64,000 nucleotides of DNA from JAKFWF01 sp963732635. Its GTDB lineage: Bacteria > Pseudomonadota > Alphaproteobacteria > Rhizobiales > Hyphomicrobiaceae. The DNA is taken from positions 62,001 through 126,000 of the forward strand of contig CAVTAL010000001.1 in assembly GCA_963732635.1 (NCBI GenBank), read 5' to 3'. The position numbers and the translations under genes are program-made. Positions 1 to 7,958 of this stretch are shown here, one piece after another. How positions within the stretch are numbered: the first letter of the stretch is position 1; each line of letters opens with the position of its first letter. The notes under the pieces were generated by a model. It ran no database searches, was not told the DNA's origin, and saw only the letters and a list, made by a program, of their open reading frames with translations.

Positions 1-238
1 TCGGAAAAGCGAAGAACGTCCACACCAGTACGACGAGCACCGGAATCGCGCGCATGCTGTCGACGTAGAACGTCAACAGCAGCGCGAGCCAGCGCGGACC
101 ATAGTACCGCGCCAGCCCTACCGCGAAGCCGAGCGTCAGCGAACCCGCGACAACGCATGCCGAAAGCAGCAGCGTCATCATCAGACCCGACGCCAGAAAG
201 CGCCAGTTGTCGAAGATGGGCGAGAAGTCGATGTCCAT
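1..238 (-). CDS. Amino-acid ABC transporter permease, N-terminal part (cut by window edge)
   Basis: The visible 79 codons start MDIDFSPIFDNWRFL, followed by a hydrophobic helix (LMMTLLLSACVVAGSLTLGFAVGLA) and the stretch SMRAIPVLVVLVW. This is the N-terminal pattern of HisM/GlnP-type polar amino-acid permeases, where the RAIPxLVxL segment precedes the permease core. Such a protein sits in the inner membrane and passes solute delivered by a periplasmic binding protein; the binding-protein gene lies immediately upstream (336-1160, same strand). The start is uncertain: ATG at 238 is used here, but an in-frame GTG at 274 has a GGAGAGGGG purine run just upstream. The C-terminal part lies outside the window. 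Confidence 0.8.
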   Translation of the reverse strand, partial: MDIDFSPIFDNWRFLASGLMMTLLLSACVVAGSLTLGFAVGLARYYGPRWLALLLTFYVDSMRAIPVLVVLVWTFFAFP

Positions 239-281
239 CACGCCGATATCGTCCAGTGGAATTGCTGCTGCCACTGCAATC

Positions 282-310
282 CCCTCTCCCCACCTCTTCG
301 GGGGAGAGGG
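282..310. repeat. Dispersed palindromic repeat, copy 1
   Basis: Arms CCCTCTCCCC (282-291) and GGGGAGAGGG (301-310) are perfect inverted repeats around a short loop containing CACCTCTTC. Near-identical elements recur at 14367-14397 and 53379-53409, all intergenic. The arms could fold in RNA between the binding-protein and permease genes and reduce expression of the downstream permease. The repeat is seen directly; the role is inferred. Confidence 0.75.
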
Positions 311-335
311 AAAGTGAAGGCATCACCCGTCGACC

Positions 336-1160
336 TCACATCTTGTCGATGATGCCGATTTCGTCCTTGTCGAGGTCGGCTTGCATGCGCTTGGCGACGG
401 CGCGGAGCCAGTCGACGAACGGCGCCTGCCCCTTGTCGACGGCGAGGCCGACCGGCTGCGCCTTCTCGGTGCTGCCCTGGCAGTTGTTCTCCTTCGGCAA
501 TGCTGCGAGGCCCTTGACCTTCTTCTGCATCGCCGGGAACGGCACGCGGTTGATTGGAGCTGCGTCGGCGCGCTTGCCCATGATCTCCTCGATCGGCGCG
601 GTGCCCGAGCCGGTCACGGCGCGATACTTGGCCTTTGGAAAGCGCTCCTTGACCCAGTTCTCCTCGGCGCTGCCGACGAAGTAGGCGATGGTCACGTCCG
701 GATTGTTGAGGTCGTCGACCCCCTTGGCGCCGGCGATCTTCGGATTGGCCTCGAGGCCGAACAGGCAAACCGACGTGCGGGAATACAGCACGAAGTCGAC
801 GACCTTCAGCCGCTCCGGCGTTTCGGCGAGCGCGGTGATCGACAGATCAACCTGATTGGCGGCAAGCACCGGCACCTTGGTCTCATGGCTGACCAGGACC
901 GGCTGCAATTTCACGCCGAGGAGCTTTGCGTATTCCTTCGATAGCGTCCACGCCGGACCGTACCATGCTTCACCTGAACCGGATGTATTTTCGGCCAACC
1001 ACGGCAGATTGGCCAGCACGCCAACTTTCAACACACCGGCCTTGCGGATGGCATCGACGCGGGGACTGGCACCGGCAGCCGGTGGCTCCTGCGCCGTAGC
1101 GCCCGTGACCAAAGATAACATCGCCGCAGCGGCGGTGCAGAGCATGAGTGAAGTCTTCAT
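336..1160 (-). CDS. Periplasmic amino-acid-type ABC transporter substrate-binding protein (SBP family 3)
   Basis: A 274-residue protein with a Sec signal peptide (MKTSLMLCTAAAAMLSLVTGATAQ) followed by a family 3 solute-binding fold: RKAGVLKVGV near residue 40, WYGPAWTLSKEYAKLLGVKLQ, and a DLSITALAETPERLKVVDF segment typical of polar amino-acid binders. It should bind a small amino-acid-like ligand in the periplasm and deliver it to the permease encoded just downstream. ATG at 1160 is chosen because GGAGGA lies 6 nt upstream; an in-frame ATG 21 nt earlier has no such site. The gene follows dctM by 28 nt on the same strand, so it may be co-transcribed with the TRAP genes. The ligand cannot be read from the sequence. 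Confidence 0.85.
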   Translation of the reverse strand: MKTSLMLCTAAAAMLSLVTGATAQEPPAAGASPRVDAIRKAGVLKVGVLANLPWLAENTSGSGEAWYGPAWTLSKEYAKLLGVKLQPVLVSHETKVPVLAANQVDLSITALAETPERLKVVDFVLYSRTSVCLFGLEANPKIAGAKGVDDLNNPDVTIAYFVGSAEENWVKERFPKAKYRAVTGSGTAPIEEIMGKRADAAPINRVPFPAMQKKVKGLAALPKENNCQGSTEKAQPVGLAVDKGQAPFVDWLRAVAKRMQADLDKDEIGIIDKM

Positions 1161-1188
1161 AGCGCTTCCTCCGGTTATCAATTCGGTT

Positions 1189-2595
1189 CTATTTCACCAT
1201 GCCCATGTGGCGCGGCAGCCAAAGCGTGATTTCGGGCACGAACGTGATCAGCACCAGGGCCAACATCAGCGGCACCAGCCAAGGCAGGATCGCCATCGTG
1301 GTGCGCTCGACTGAAAGCCGCGCCACGCGGGCCAGCACGAACAGCACCATGCCGAGCGGCGGATGCAGCAGGCCGATCATCAAATTGAGCGTCATGATCA
1401 GGCCGAAATGCACCGGGTCGATGCCGAGCTTCAAGACGATCGGCAGCAGGATCGGCACCAGGATGGTGATCGCGGCGATCGTGTCGATGAAGCAGCCGAC
1501 GAACAACATCAACAGGTTCGCCAGCAGCAGAAACACCCACTTGTTCTGGGTGAAGCCGAGGATCGCATCGGAAAGGATCTGTGCCGTCTGCGACACCGTG
1601 AGCAGCCAGGCGAAGATCGAGGCGGCGGTGACGATGAACAGCACGGAGGCGGTGGTCTCGATGGTGTCGAACGTGGCCTTCGCCACCAGCTTCAGGGTCA
1701 TCGAGCGATAGCGCACAAGCCCCAGGAACAGTGACCACAGGACGGCTGCGACGGCGGCCTCGGTCGGCGTGAACCAGCCGAGCGTCATGCCGCCGATCAG
1801 GATCACCGGCGCCATCAGCGCCATCACCGCCGAGAAATCGAAATACCAGTCGCACGCGAACAGGCAGACGAGGCCGATGCCGACCGCCGCGTTGACCGAC
1901 ATGCCGGCCGAAACCATCAGCCAGATCGCCAGCGGAAAACCGAGCACGATTGCGATCTCGCCCAGTGCGCCGCCAACTTCGCGCCAGGAGAAGGGCGAGT
2001 CGCTGCCCCAGCCGTTCTTATGGGCGTAGAACGCCACCGTTCCCATCATCATCAAGGTCATGACGATGCCGGGAATGATGCCACCGAGAAACAGCGCGCC
2101 GATCGAGACATTGGCCATCATGCCGTAGATTACGAACGGCAGCGACGGCGGGATGATCGGCCCGAGCGTCGCCGAGGCCGCCGTTACACCGACCGCGAAC
2201 TCGGTCGAGTAGCCGTGGTCCTTCATGGCCTTGATCTCGATGGTGCCGAGGCCGGCGGCGTCGGCGATCGCCGTGCCCGACATGCCGGAAAAGATCACTG
2301 AGCCGATGATGTTGACGTGGCCGAGGCCGCCCTTCATCCAGCCGACCAGCGATACGGCGAAACGATAGATGCGGCCGGTGACGCCGGCGATGTTCATCAG
2401 GTTGCCGGCGAGAATGAAGAACGGCACCGCGAGCAAGGGGAAGCTTTCGACACCGGCAATCATGCGCTGCGCCAGCGTCACGTCGGGCGTGATGCCGGTG
2501 ACGAGAATATAGAGCAGCGACGAGCACGCCATCGACAATGCGACCGGGAGGCCGACGATCATGAGCAGAAGAAATACACCGAGCAGGAGCAGCAT
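1189..2595 (-). CDS. dctM: TRAP transporter large permease subunit (DctM family)
   Basis: A 468-residue, almost entirely hydrophobic protein with about 12 membrane segments, the usual size for DctM/SiaM (430-470). Family landmarks include SGMSGTAIADAAGLGTIEIKAM, GFTPTEAA-like GWFTPTEAAVAAVLW near residue 265, and the C-terminal LHPPLGMVLFVLARVARLSVE. DctM is the ion-driven inner-membrane channel of a tripartite transporter working with DctQ and the periplasmic binder DctP, both encoded directly upstream. ATG at 2595 follows a GGAG eight nt away, and only 3 nt separate it from the dctQ stop. The likely substrate is an organic or sugar acid, judged from the neighbouring uronate-type enzymes. 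Confidence 0.93.
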   Translation of the reverse strand: MLLLLGVFLLLMIVGLPVALSMACSSLLYILVTGITPDVTLAQRMIAGVESFPLLAVPFFILAGNLMNIAGVTGRIYRFAVSLVGWMKGGLGHVNIIGSVIFSGMSGTAIADAAGLGTIEIKAMKDHGYSTEFAVGVTAASATLGPIIPPSLPFVIYGMMANVSIGALFLGGIIPGIVMTLMMMGTVAFYAHKNGWGSDSPFSWREVGGALGEIAIVLGFPLAIWLMVSAGMSVNAAVGIGLVCLFACDWYFDFSAVMALMAPVILIGGMTLGWFTPTEAAVAAVLWSLFLGLVRYRSMTLKLVAKATFDTIETTASVLFIVTAASIFAWLLTVSQTAQILSDAILGFTQNKWVFLLLANLLMLFVGCFIDTIAAITILVPILLPIVLKLGIDPVHFGLIMTLNLMIGLLHPPLGMVLFVLARVARLSVERTTMAILPWLVPLMLALVLITFVPEITLWLPRHMGMVK

Positions 2596-2598
2596 GGT

Positions 2599-3174
2599 TC
2601 AGGCCTCCGAGCCGTCGAAGGCGCCGGGGCGCTCGAGGATTGAGTAGCCGCGCCGCCAGTTCTCGTAGGCGACTTGGCATGCGCGCACGAACATCATCAC
2701 GAAGCCGGCGAATACGACGTAGTAGAAGATCCCCTTGGGATACTGGATCGTGGTCATCGGCTCGTCGGCGACGATGCCGATGAAGCGCCATACCAGCTTG
2801 ATGGCGTAGGCGAAGAATGCCACGCGAATGATATCGATCGCGGTCGACAGCCCGCGGGCGACGCCAACCGACAAATAGCGGAACAGCAAATCGACCTGAA
2901 TGTGCCGCGATAGCCGCACGCACATCGCCGATCCCATGAAGACGATGATCACCAGACAGTAGGTCGCGACTTCCTCGGTCCAGGCGTAGCTGTCGTTGAG
3001 CACGTAGCGGGTGAAGAATTGCAGAAACACGCTGAGCGCCATCAACCAGAACACCGCGAGGGTGATCCAATCCTCCGGCGCGTAGACGCTGAGATCGGCC
3101 GCGTGCGGCTGCTCGTCGAAGGTCCGGGCGAGTTCCTCGCCGGTGACGGGTATGTGGGTTTCAGGTGTGGTCAT
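2599..3174 (-). CDS. dctQ: TRAP transporter small permease subunit (DctQ family)
   Basis: A 191-residue protein from ATG 3174 (MTTPETHIPV). After a ~45-residue soluble N-terminus there are four membrane helices, with the DctQ hallmark pattern around FFTRYVLNDSYAWTEEVATYCLVIIVFMGSA and RHIQVDLLF. DctQ bridges the large permease and helps couple the periplasmic binder. The ribosome-binding site is weak (AGGCC), so translation may depend partly on upstream signals. It lies 3 nt before dctM and about 360 nt after dctP, a gap that holds inverted repeats. Confidence 0.9.
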   Translation of the reverse strand: MTTPETHIPVTGEELARTFDEQPHAADLSVYAPEDWITLAVFWLMALSVFLQFFTRYVLNDSYAWTEEVATYCLVIIVFMGSAMCVRLSRHIQVDLLFRYLSVGVARGLSTAIDIIRVAFFAYAIKLVWRFIGIVADEPMTTIQYPKGIFYYVVFAGFVMMFVRACQVAYENWRRGYSILERPGAFDGSEA

Positions 3175-3537
3175 TAGTTGGCCTGCTGCTTCGAATCGAT
3201 CGACTCTGCAATGCGGGACGGGGTGCCAATGATCACCACGCGCATCACTACGCGGCGATCCATTGGAGCTCCCTCCATCCTCATGCGTCCCCGGAATTCG
3301 TCGCGCCTTCGAGGCGAATGTCCGGGGTCTTTCCCTGCCTCGGCGTGGCAACCTGTTTCCCACCCGAGCCGGGTAAAGATCCCGGACAAGCCCGCCCGCG
3401 AATGTGACTCACTCCGCGGCATCTGTGCGGGCTTTCCGGGAACGCGTGGGGAGGTGGTGGTGCTTCATTCGATGACCGGCGTGGAGGCCAATTGGGTGAA
3501 GCGGTGCCAGGCTGATGCCAGGCACCGCCAGTCATGC
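3175..3537. other. Intergenic region between dctP and dctQ with inverted repeats
   Basis: No credible gene is present. The stretch carries an imperfect inverted repeat CCCGGACAAGCCCGC (3381-3395) / GCGGGCTTTCCGGG (3427-3440), a weaker GC-rich palindrome around 3290-3345 with CCCCGGA arms, and a strong hairpin at 3501-3528. Such structures between transporter genes commonly adjust the relative abundance of the periplasmic binder against the membrane subunits; that role is inferred here. Confidence 0.6.
3501..3528 (-). terminator. Hairpin just downstream of dctP
   Basis: GCGGTGCC (3501-3508) and GGCACCGC (3521-3528) form a perfect 8-bp stem with a 12-nt loop, starting 10 nt after the dctP stop codon. 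There is no T-run, so it is more likely an attenuating or 3'-end-protecting hairpin than a full intrinsic terminator. Confidence 0.5.
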
Positions 3538-4512
3538 TCACTTCACCGCCTGGATCTTGTCCCAGTCGGCCTTGCGGTAGCCGTAGGTGTCGAACGACGC
3601 GTTCTTCAGCACGTTGTCGAGGAAGTCCTTGCGGTCGATCTCGGTGACGCTGATGCCACGGCCCTTGAACACGTCGACGAGTTTGCCTTCGTTGACCTTG
3701 ATCTCGGCAGTGGCCTTGGAGGCAGCTTCAAGGGCGACGTCGGAGAAGATCTTCTTGTCTTCCGGCGTCAACTTCGCCCACAGGCCGCCGGCGATCACCG
3801 TATTCAGATGATCGACGATATGACCGGTCAGCACGATATGCTTTTGCACCTCGTAGAATTTCTTGGCCTCGATCGTGGTCAGCGGATTTTCCTGCGCTTC
3901 GACGGTGCCGTTCTGCAGCGCGAGATAGACTTCCGCGAAGGCGATCGGCGCGGTATTGGCACCGCACGCGCGCGGCATCGCAAGGTAGGCCGGCACGTCC
4001 GGCACGCGCATCTTCAGGCCCTTCATGTCGCCGCAGGTCTTGATCGGCTTGTTCGACGAGGTATGGCGCACGCCGTAGTAGGTGACAGCGAGAATCTGGT
4101 GCGTGGTCTTGTCGGCGTAGCCCTTCGCCAGTTCCTTGAAGATGTCGCTCTTGGTGTAGGCGAGCAGGTGGTCGGCATCGCGGAAGGTGTAGGGATAGTA
4201 GGTCACGCCGATCGGCGGATAGCTTTTGGCCGCGAAGCTCGAGCCCGAAATGATGATGTCGACCGAGCCCAGCGACAGGCCCTGGTTGATATCGGTTTCC
4301 TTGCCGAGCTGCGAGGCCGGATAGACGTCGATGGTGTAGCGGCCATTGGTGCGCTTGGCGATTTCGCCGGCGGCCCACACCGACGCGGTGTGGAAGGGCT
4401 CGGATGTTTCATAGACGTGCGCCCACTTGAGCTTGGTCTGCGCCAGCGCCGGAGCGGCGGCGAGGGTCACGGCGGCGAGCGCCGCAATGGCAGTGATGGT
4501 GCGTTTGATCAT
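3538..4512 (-). CDS. dctP: TRAP transporter periplasmic substrate-binding protein (DctP family)
   Basis: A 324-residue DctP-family binder with a clear Sec signal (MIKRTITAIAALAAVTLAAAPALAQ). The mature protein shows KLKWAHVYETSEPFHTASVW, FPASQLGKE-like VYPASQLGKETDINQGLSLGSVDI, and LKMRVPDVPAYL, which in this family places the arginine (here in MRVP) that grips the substrate carboxylate. It captures an organic or sugar acid in the periplasm for DctQM. ATG at 4512 is preceded by AGGAGG. It overlaps the stop of the GntR-type regulator gene by four nt (ATGA), so regulator and binder are translationally coupled. Confidence 0.93.
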   Translation of the reverse strand: MIKRTITAIAALAAVTLAAAPALAQTKLKWAHVYETSEPFHTASVWAAGEIAKRTNGRYTIDVYPASQLGKETDINQGLSLGSVDIIISGSSFAAKSYPPIGVTYYPYTFRDADHLLAYTKSDIFKELAKGYADKTTHQILAVTYYGVRHTSSNKPIKTCGDMKGLKMRVPDVPAYLAMPRACGANTAPIAFAEVYLALQNGTVEAQENPLTTIEAKKFYEVQKHIVLTGHIVDHLNTVIAGGLWAKLTPEDKKIFSDVALEAASKATAEIKVNEGKLVDVFKGRGISVTEIDRKDFLDNVLKNASFDTYGYRKADWDKIQAVK

Positions 4513-5324
4513 AGGTGTTTCCTCCTGGTTCGTTTCTGAGGTGGTTGAACTCGGGTCATCGCGGTTTGGCGCTTCGCGCTGGCTCGCGGCGCCAAGGATT
4601 CGACGTCGCTGAAGCTCTCGGAAAAGCGCGCCTGTGAATTCTGCAGATGCGCTCGCATCGCGGCGCATGCGCCGTTGGCGTCATGGGCCGCCACCCGATC
4701 GCGTATCGCCTGATGCTCAACGAGGGTCGCCTGCCAGCTCGCGGCGTTCTCGAAATAGCTCGCCAGCTGCGCGAAGTAGGGATTGATGCGCTGGTCGAAC
4801 AGGTCGCCAACGACCGCAGTCACGGCATCGTTGCCGAGGATATCGGCCACCGCGATATGGAACGCACGGTCGACGATCATGCTCTGGGGGCCGGGATGCC
4901 GGGCGCCGCGCATGTCGGCCAGGATGCGATCAACCTTGCCGATATCGGCTGGCGTGGCGATCCGCGCCGCCTCCTCCGCCACCGCGCCCTCGATCAGCGC
5001 CCGTGCATTCAACAGCTCGAACGGGCCGGCGACTGGAGCGCTCGCGGCCGGCGCCACCGCCGGTTTCGGCAAGACGTAGATGCCGGAGCCGACGCGGATG
5101 CGCACCCGGCCATCGACCTCAAGTGCAATCAGCGCCTCGCGCACGGTGGGACGGGAAATGCCGAGTTGCTGCGCCAGTTCGCGCTCGGTCGGCAGGCGCT
5201 CGCCGACGGCAAATTCGCCGCTGTCGATCAGTTGACGCAACTGATCGGCGACCTGGGCGTAAAGCCGGCGCGGCTCGACAGAAGTTATGGGCACTTCGTT
5301 GGCCCTTGCATGACGTTTCCCCAT
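4509..5324 (-). CDS. GntR-family (FadR/FCD subfamily) transcriptional regulator, UxuR-like
   Basis: A 271-residue protein: winged-helix GntR domain at residues ~20-90 (LYAQVADQLRQLIDSGEF, LPTERELAQQLGISRPTVREALIALEVDGRV) and an all-helical FCD effector domain in the C-terminal two thirds (FELLNARALIEGAVAEEAA, DRAFHIAVADILGN). FCD regulators usually repress catabolic genes until a metabolite, often a sugar acid, binds. ATG at 5324 is preferred over a TTG at 5357, which lies inside the operator. A palindrome of UxuR type sits 28-52 nt upstream, so autoregulation is likely. The gene heads the dctP-dctQ-dctM run and follows the uxuB-like gene. Confidence 0.88.
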   Translation of the reverse strand: MGKRHARANEVPITSVEPRRLYAQVADQLRQLIDSGEFAVGERLPTERELAQQLGISRPTVREALIALEVDGRVRIRVGSGIYVLPKPAVAPAASAPVAGPFELLNARALIEGAVAEEAARIATPADIGKVDRILADMRGARHPGPQSMIVDRAFHIAVADILGNDAVTAVVGDLFDQRINPYFAQLASYFENAASWQATLVEHQAIRDRVAAHDANGACAAMRAHLQNSQARFSESFSDVESLAPRASAKRQTAMTRVQPPQKRTRRKHL

Positions 5325-5351
5325 CGCGACGCCTTCAAGGGCGACGCGTTT

Positions 5352-5376
5352 GGTCAATTGGTATGACCAATTGACC
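5352..5376. promoter_or_regulatory. Palindromic operator, UxuR/FCD type
   Basis: GGTCAATT(GGTATGACC)AATTGACC is a 25-bp inverted repeat, with the inner core AATTGGT-ATG-ACCAATT. The core has the TGGT-NNN-ACCA layout recognised by FadR-subfamily GntR regulators and closely resembles the E. coli UxuR/ExuR core TTGGTATACCAA. It lies between the promoter elements and the regulator start codon, an expected position for repression of the regulator-TRAP operon. Confidence 0.75.
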
Positions 5377-5406
5377 CAAATAAACGCACCACCGACCGAC
5401 TGTCAA
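5377..5406 (-). promoter_or_regulatory. Predicted sigma-70 promoter of the regulator-TRAP operon
   Basis: On the minus strand, TTGACA (5406-5401) is followed after 17 nt by TTATTT (5383-5378), or after 18 nt by TATTTG. The -10 element directly abuts the palindromic operator. The -35 overlaps the stop codon of the uxuB-like gene, so transcription from here would start a new unit inside the same-strand cluster. Confidence 0.55.
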
Positions 5407-6884
5407 CCAGCGGCGCTGGCTTGGACCACCTGTCGCGCACCGTTGGCGAGCAGCCGGGAATAGGCGTCGCTCACCGCCCGACGAAACGCGTCGATTGCCG
5501 GTAGTTCGCTGCCAAACACAGCCTCAACGGCGAGCAGTGCCGCAACGCGCCTTGCCGGATCGGTTCCAGCCTGTGCCAGCGCCGATCGGAACAAATCGCT
5601 GAGCGGGTCACGCACGTCGATCGCCTTGCCCTTCTCGTCGATGCCACCGACGTAGACCATCCACGCCGCCACCACGAGCGCGAGACGGTCGATGGGCAAA
5701 CCCCGCGCCAGCCGCAGCTTAATCGTCGCCAAGATGCGTTGCGGCAGCTTCTGCGAGCCGTCCATGGCGATCTGCCAGGTGCGATGGCGGATCGCGGGAT
5801 TGTCGTAGCGCGCGAGCAGGCTGGCCGCGTAGTCACCGAGGTTCGTGCCCGGCGGCACCGGCGTGACTGGAATGATCTCCTCCCGCCACAGCGCCTCGAC
5901 GAAGCGGCGATAAACCGGGTCGGCGGCACAATCGCCAATCGTCTCGTGACCGCCGAGGTAGCCGAGATACGCCAGCGCCGAGTGCGAGCCATTGAGCAGC
6001 CTGAGCTTCATGTTTTCGAACGGCGCGACATCAGTCACGAGTTCGGCGCCGACGCGCTCCCATGCCGGGCGTTTGCCGTCGACGAAGCGGTCCTCGATCA
6101 CCCATTGCCGGAACGGTTCGTGAGCCACCGGAGCTTCGTCGCGCAAGCCGGTCAACCGTTCGGCAGCAGTGATATCGGCTTCGGTCGCAGCCGGTACGAT
6201 GCGGTCGACCATGGTCGACGGAAACGCGCCGTTAGCTTCGATCCAGGCGGCAAGGCCATCATCGCGCATCGCCGCGAAGTCGCGCACGAGGCCCGCCACC
6301 AGACGGCCGTTGTGCGGAAGGTTGTCGCAGCACAGCACCGTGAACGGCGCCAAGCCGTCCGCCCGCCGCCGCGCCAGCGCCGCGACGATCACGCCTACGC
6401 CTGAACGCGGCGCGGTTGGATTTTCCAGGTCGTGGTGGATGTCGGGATTTGCCGCCTGCAGTTTGCCGGTCGCCGGATCGTGGCAATAGCCCTTTTCGGT
6501 GATCGTCAGGCTGACGATGCGGGTGAAGGGCGCGGCCAACAGCGCCACCGTCGCTTGCGGATTTTCGGCCGTGACCTGTACGCCAGTGACGCAGCCGATG
6601 ATGCGCGCGGTCTCGCCTGCCGCCTCTCTGGCGACCGCCGTGTAAAGCCCATTTTGCGGCTCCAATTTGTCACGCTGATCGGGCCGGCGCAGGCTGACGC
6701 CGATCACGCCCCAGGCCCCGAACTCCTGCTCCAGCACGTCTTCGGTGTAGTCGCACAGATGGGCGCGGGCGAATGCACCGAGCCCCAGATGCACAATGCC
6801 GGGCGCGAGGTTCGCACGGTCGTATCCGAACACCCGCGTGCCCGCCCGAGCGCCGCCGAGCGCCTTTGCCGACAGCCTGCTCAT
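5403..6884 (-). CDS. uxuB: Mannitol dehydrogenase / fructuronate reductase family oxidoreductase (UxuB-like)
   Basis: A 493-residue polyol/uronate dehydrogenase of the long-chain mannitol dehydrogenase family (E. coli UxuB is of similar length). Visible signatures: NAD-binding segment NLAPGIVHLGLGAFARAH near residue 30, FTVLCCDNLPHNG, DRIVPA, and the catalytic Lys/Asn block ENMKLRLLNGSHSALAYLG near residue 280. The family interconverts keto-uronates such as fructuronate or tagaturonate with the aldonate, or mannitol with fructose. The UxuR-like operator and acid transporter next door favour a uronate substrate. Its ATG overlaps the stop of the upstream metallo-beta-lactamase-fold gene (ATGA), so the two are coupled. 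Confidence 0.85.
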   Translation of the reverse strand: MSRLSAKALGGARAGTRVFGYDRANLAPGIVHLGLGAFARAHLCDYTEDVLEQEFGAWGVIGVSLRRPDQRDKLEPQNGLYTAVAREAAGETARIIGCVTGVQVTAENPQATVALLAAPFTRIVSLTITEKGYCHDPATGKLQAANPDIHHDLENPTAPRSGVGVIVAALARRRADGLAPFTVLCCDNLPHNGRLVAGLVRDFAAMRDDGLAAWIEANGAFPSTMVDRIVPAATEADITAAERLTGLRDEAPVAHEPFRQWVIEDRFVDGKRPAWERVGAELVTDVAPFENMKLRLLNGSHSALAYLGYLGGHETIGDCAADPVYRRFVEALWREEIIPVTPVPPGTNLGDYAASLLARYDNPAIRHRTWQIAMDGSQKLPQRILATIKLRLARGLPIDRLALVVAAWMVYVGGIDEKGKAIDVRDPLSDLFRSALAQAGTDPARRVAALLAVEAVFGSELPAIDAFRRAVSDAYSRLLANGARQVVQASAAG

Positions 6885-7750
6885 CGTACGAACTTGTAGT
6901 CGAAGCCATTGCCGAGCGGCGTGACGCGGCCGACCGTCGGGTTCGGGAAATGGATCGGCAGCAGCACCGTCTTGGTGTCGGCGACGGTCTCCAGGAACTT
7001 GCGCCGCGATTGCGCGGCCAACGTCTTGTCGGTGCAGAAGATCGTCGACCACTCGGGTTCGCGCGCCTGCAGGGCGTGATGCATCAGGTCGCCGGTAACG
7101 ACTGCGTGCTGCCCCTTGGAGCGGATATCGACGCAGCAATGGCACTGCGAGTGGCCGGGCGTCGGCGTCAGCGAGAAGGTGTCGTCGAGTTGATACGTAT
7201 CATCGACCAGCAACGCCTGACCGGCTTCCACGATGGGCCGGCAGTTGTAGGTCCAGACGTTGCCGGGCGGATTCTTGGCCTCCTTGGTCGCCTGCTCCCA
7301 GAAGGCGTACTCGCCCTTGTGGAAAATGTACTTGGCGTTCGGGAACGTCGGTACCCAGCGGCCGTCGCGCAGCACCGTGTTCCACCCGGTATGATCAATG
7401 TGCAGATGGGTGCAGAACACAAAGTCGATGTCCTCGAATTTCAGGCCCGCCGCCTTGAAATTGTCGAGGTAGGGCTGCTTCGGAAAATCCATCGGCGCCG
7501 GGTAGCCCTTGTGGTCGCCGGTGCAGGTATCGACCAGGATGGTATGCTTGGGCGTTCGCACCACGAAGGTCTGGTAGGTGATGACCATCTTGCCCGACAC
7601 CGGATCGAACACTTCTGGGTCTAGCGTCGCCAGATGCTTCTCGCCCTTCACCGGATCGTAGTCGGGAAACATGTCGGCGGGCTTGCGCCACGGCCCGTCG
7701 CGCTCGACGATGCTGGTGATGGTGACGTCGCCTATCTTGAGCGTGCGCAT
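6881..7750 (-). CDS. Metallo-beta-lactamase-fold hydrolase
   Basis: A 289-residue MBL-fold enzyme. The zinc motif HLHIDHTG is at residues ~115-122, with further metal-ligand candidates in TPGHSQCHC and TGDLMHH. The N-terminus (MRTLKIGDVTITSIVERDG) is typical of the lactonase/glyoxalase-II-like branch that lacks a signal peptide, so it is cytoplasmic. Overlap of 4 nt with the uxuB-like gene suggests a joint role, possibly opening a sugar-acid lactone ahead of oxidation or reduction; this is inference. ATG at 7750 is chosen for its GGGAGG ribosome-binding site. No homology search was possible, so quorum-signal lactonase activity cannot be excluded. Confidence 0.85.
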   Translation of the reverse strand: MRTLKIGDVTITSIVERDGPWRKPADMFPDYDPVKGEKHLATLDPEVFDPVSGKMVITYQTFVVRTPKHTILVDTCTGDHKGYPAPMDFPKQPYLDNFKAAGLKFEDIDFVFCTHLHIDHTGWNTVLRDGRWVPTFPNAKYIFHKGEYAFWEQATKEAKNPPGNVWTYNCRPIVEAGQALLVDDTYQLDDTFSLTPTPGHSQCHCCVDIRSKGQHAVVTGDLMHHALQAREPEWSTIFCTDKTLAAQSRRKFLETVADTKTVLLPIHFPNPTVGRVTPLGNGFDYKFVR

Positions 7751-7958
7751 GTCTCGAAGCCTCCCGGTGGTTTGTCGGCAAGGTAGAGGCATTTGGCGCG
7801 AGAGGGAACCACGGCACCCAGCATGGCCTGCTCACAGGTGCATAGCGAGCACCGTTGCAGGTCCGATTGCATTCCGAGGCGCGATATCAATTGACCTGCG
7901 GCAACTTGCTCGCCTTAGCATTGATCAATGCGGGACGATTAATTTGCGGGGAACAATC

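Noticed and set aside
3178..4539. A 453-codon plus-strand open frame opposite dctP
   Set aside because: The product is low-complexity and without motifs, while dctP on the other strand has a signal peptide, family signatures and a strong ribosome-binding site.
5325..5357. TTG 5357 as the start of the GntR regulator
   Set aside because: It falls within the palindromic operator and lacks a ribosome-binding site; ATG 5324 is better placed.
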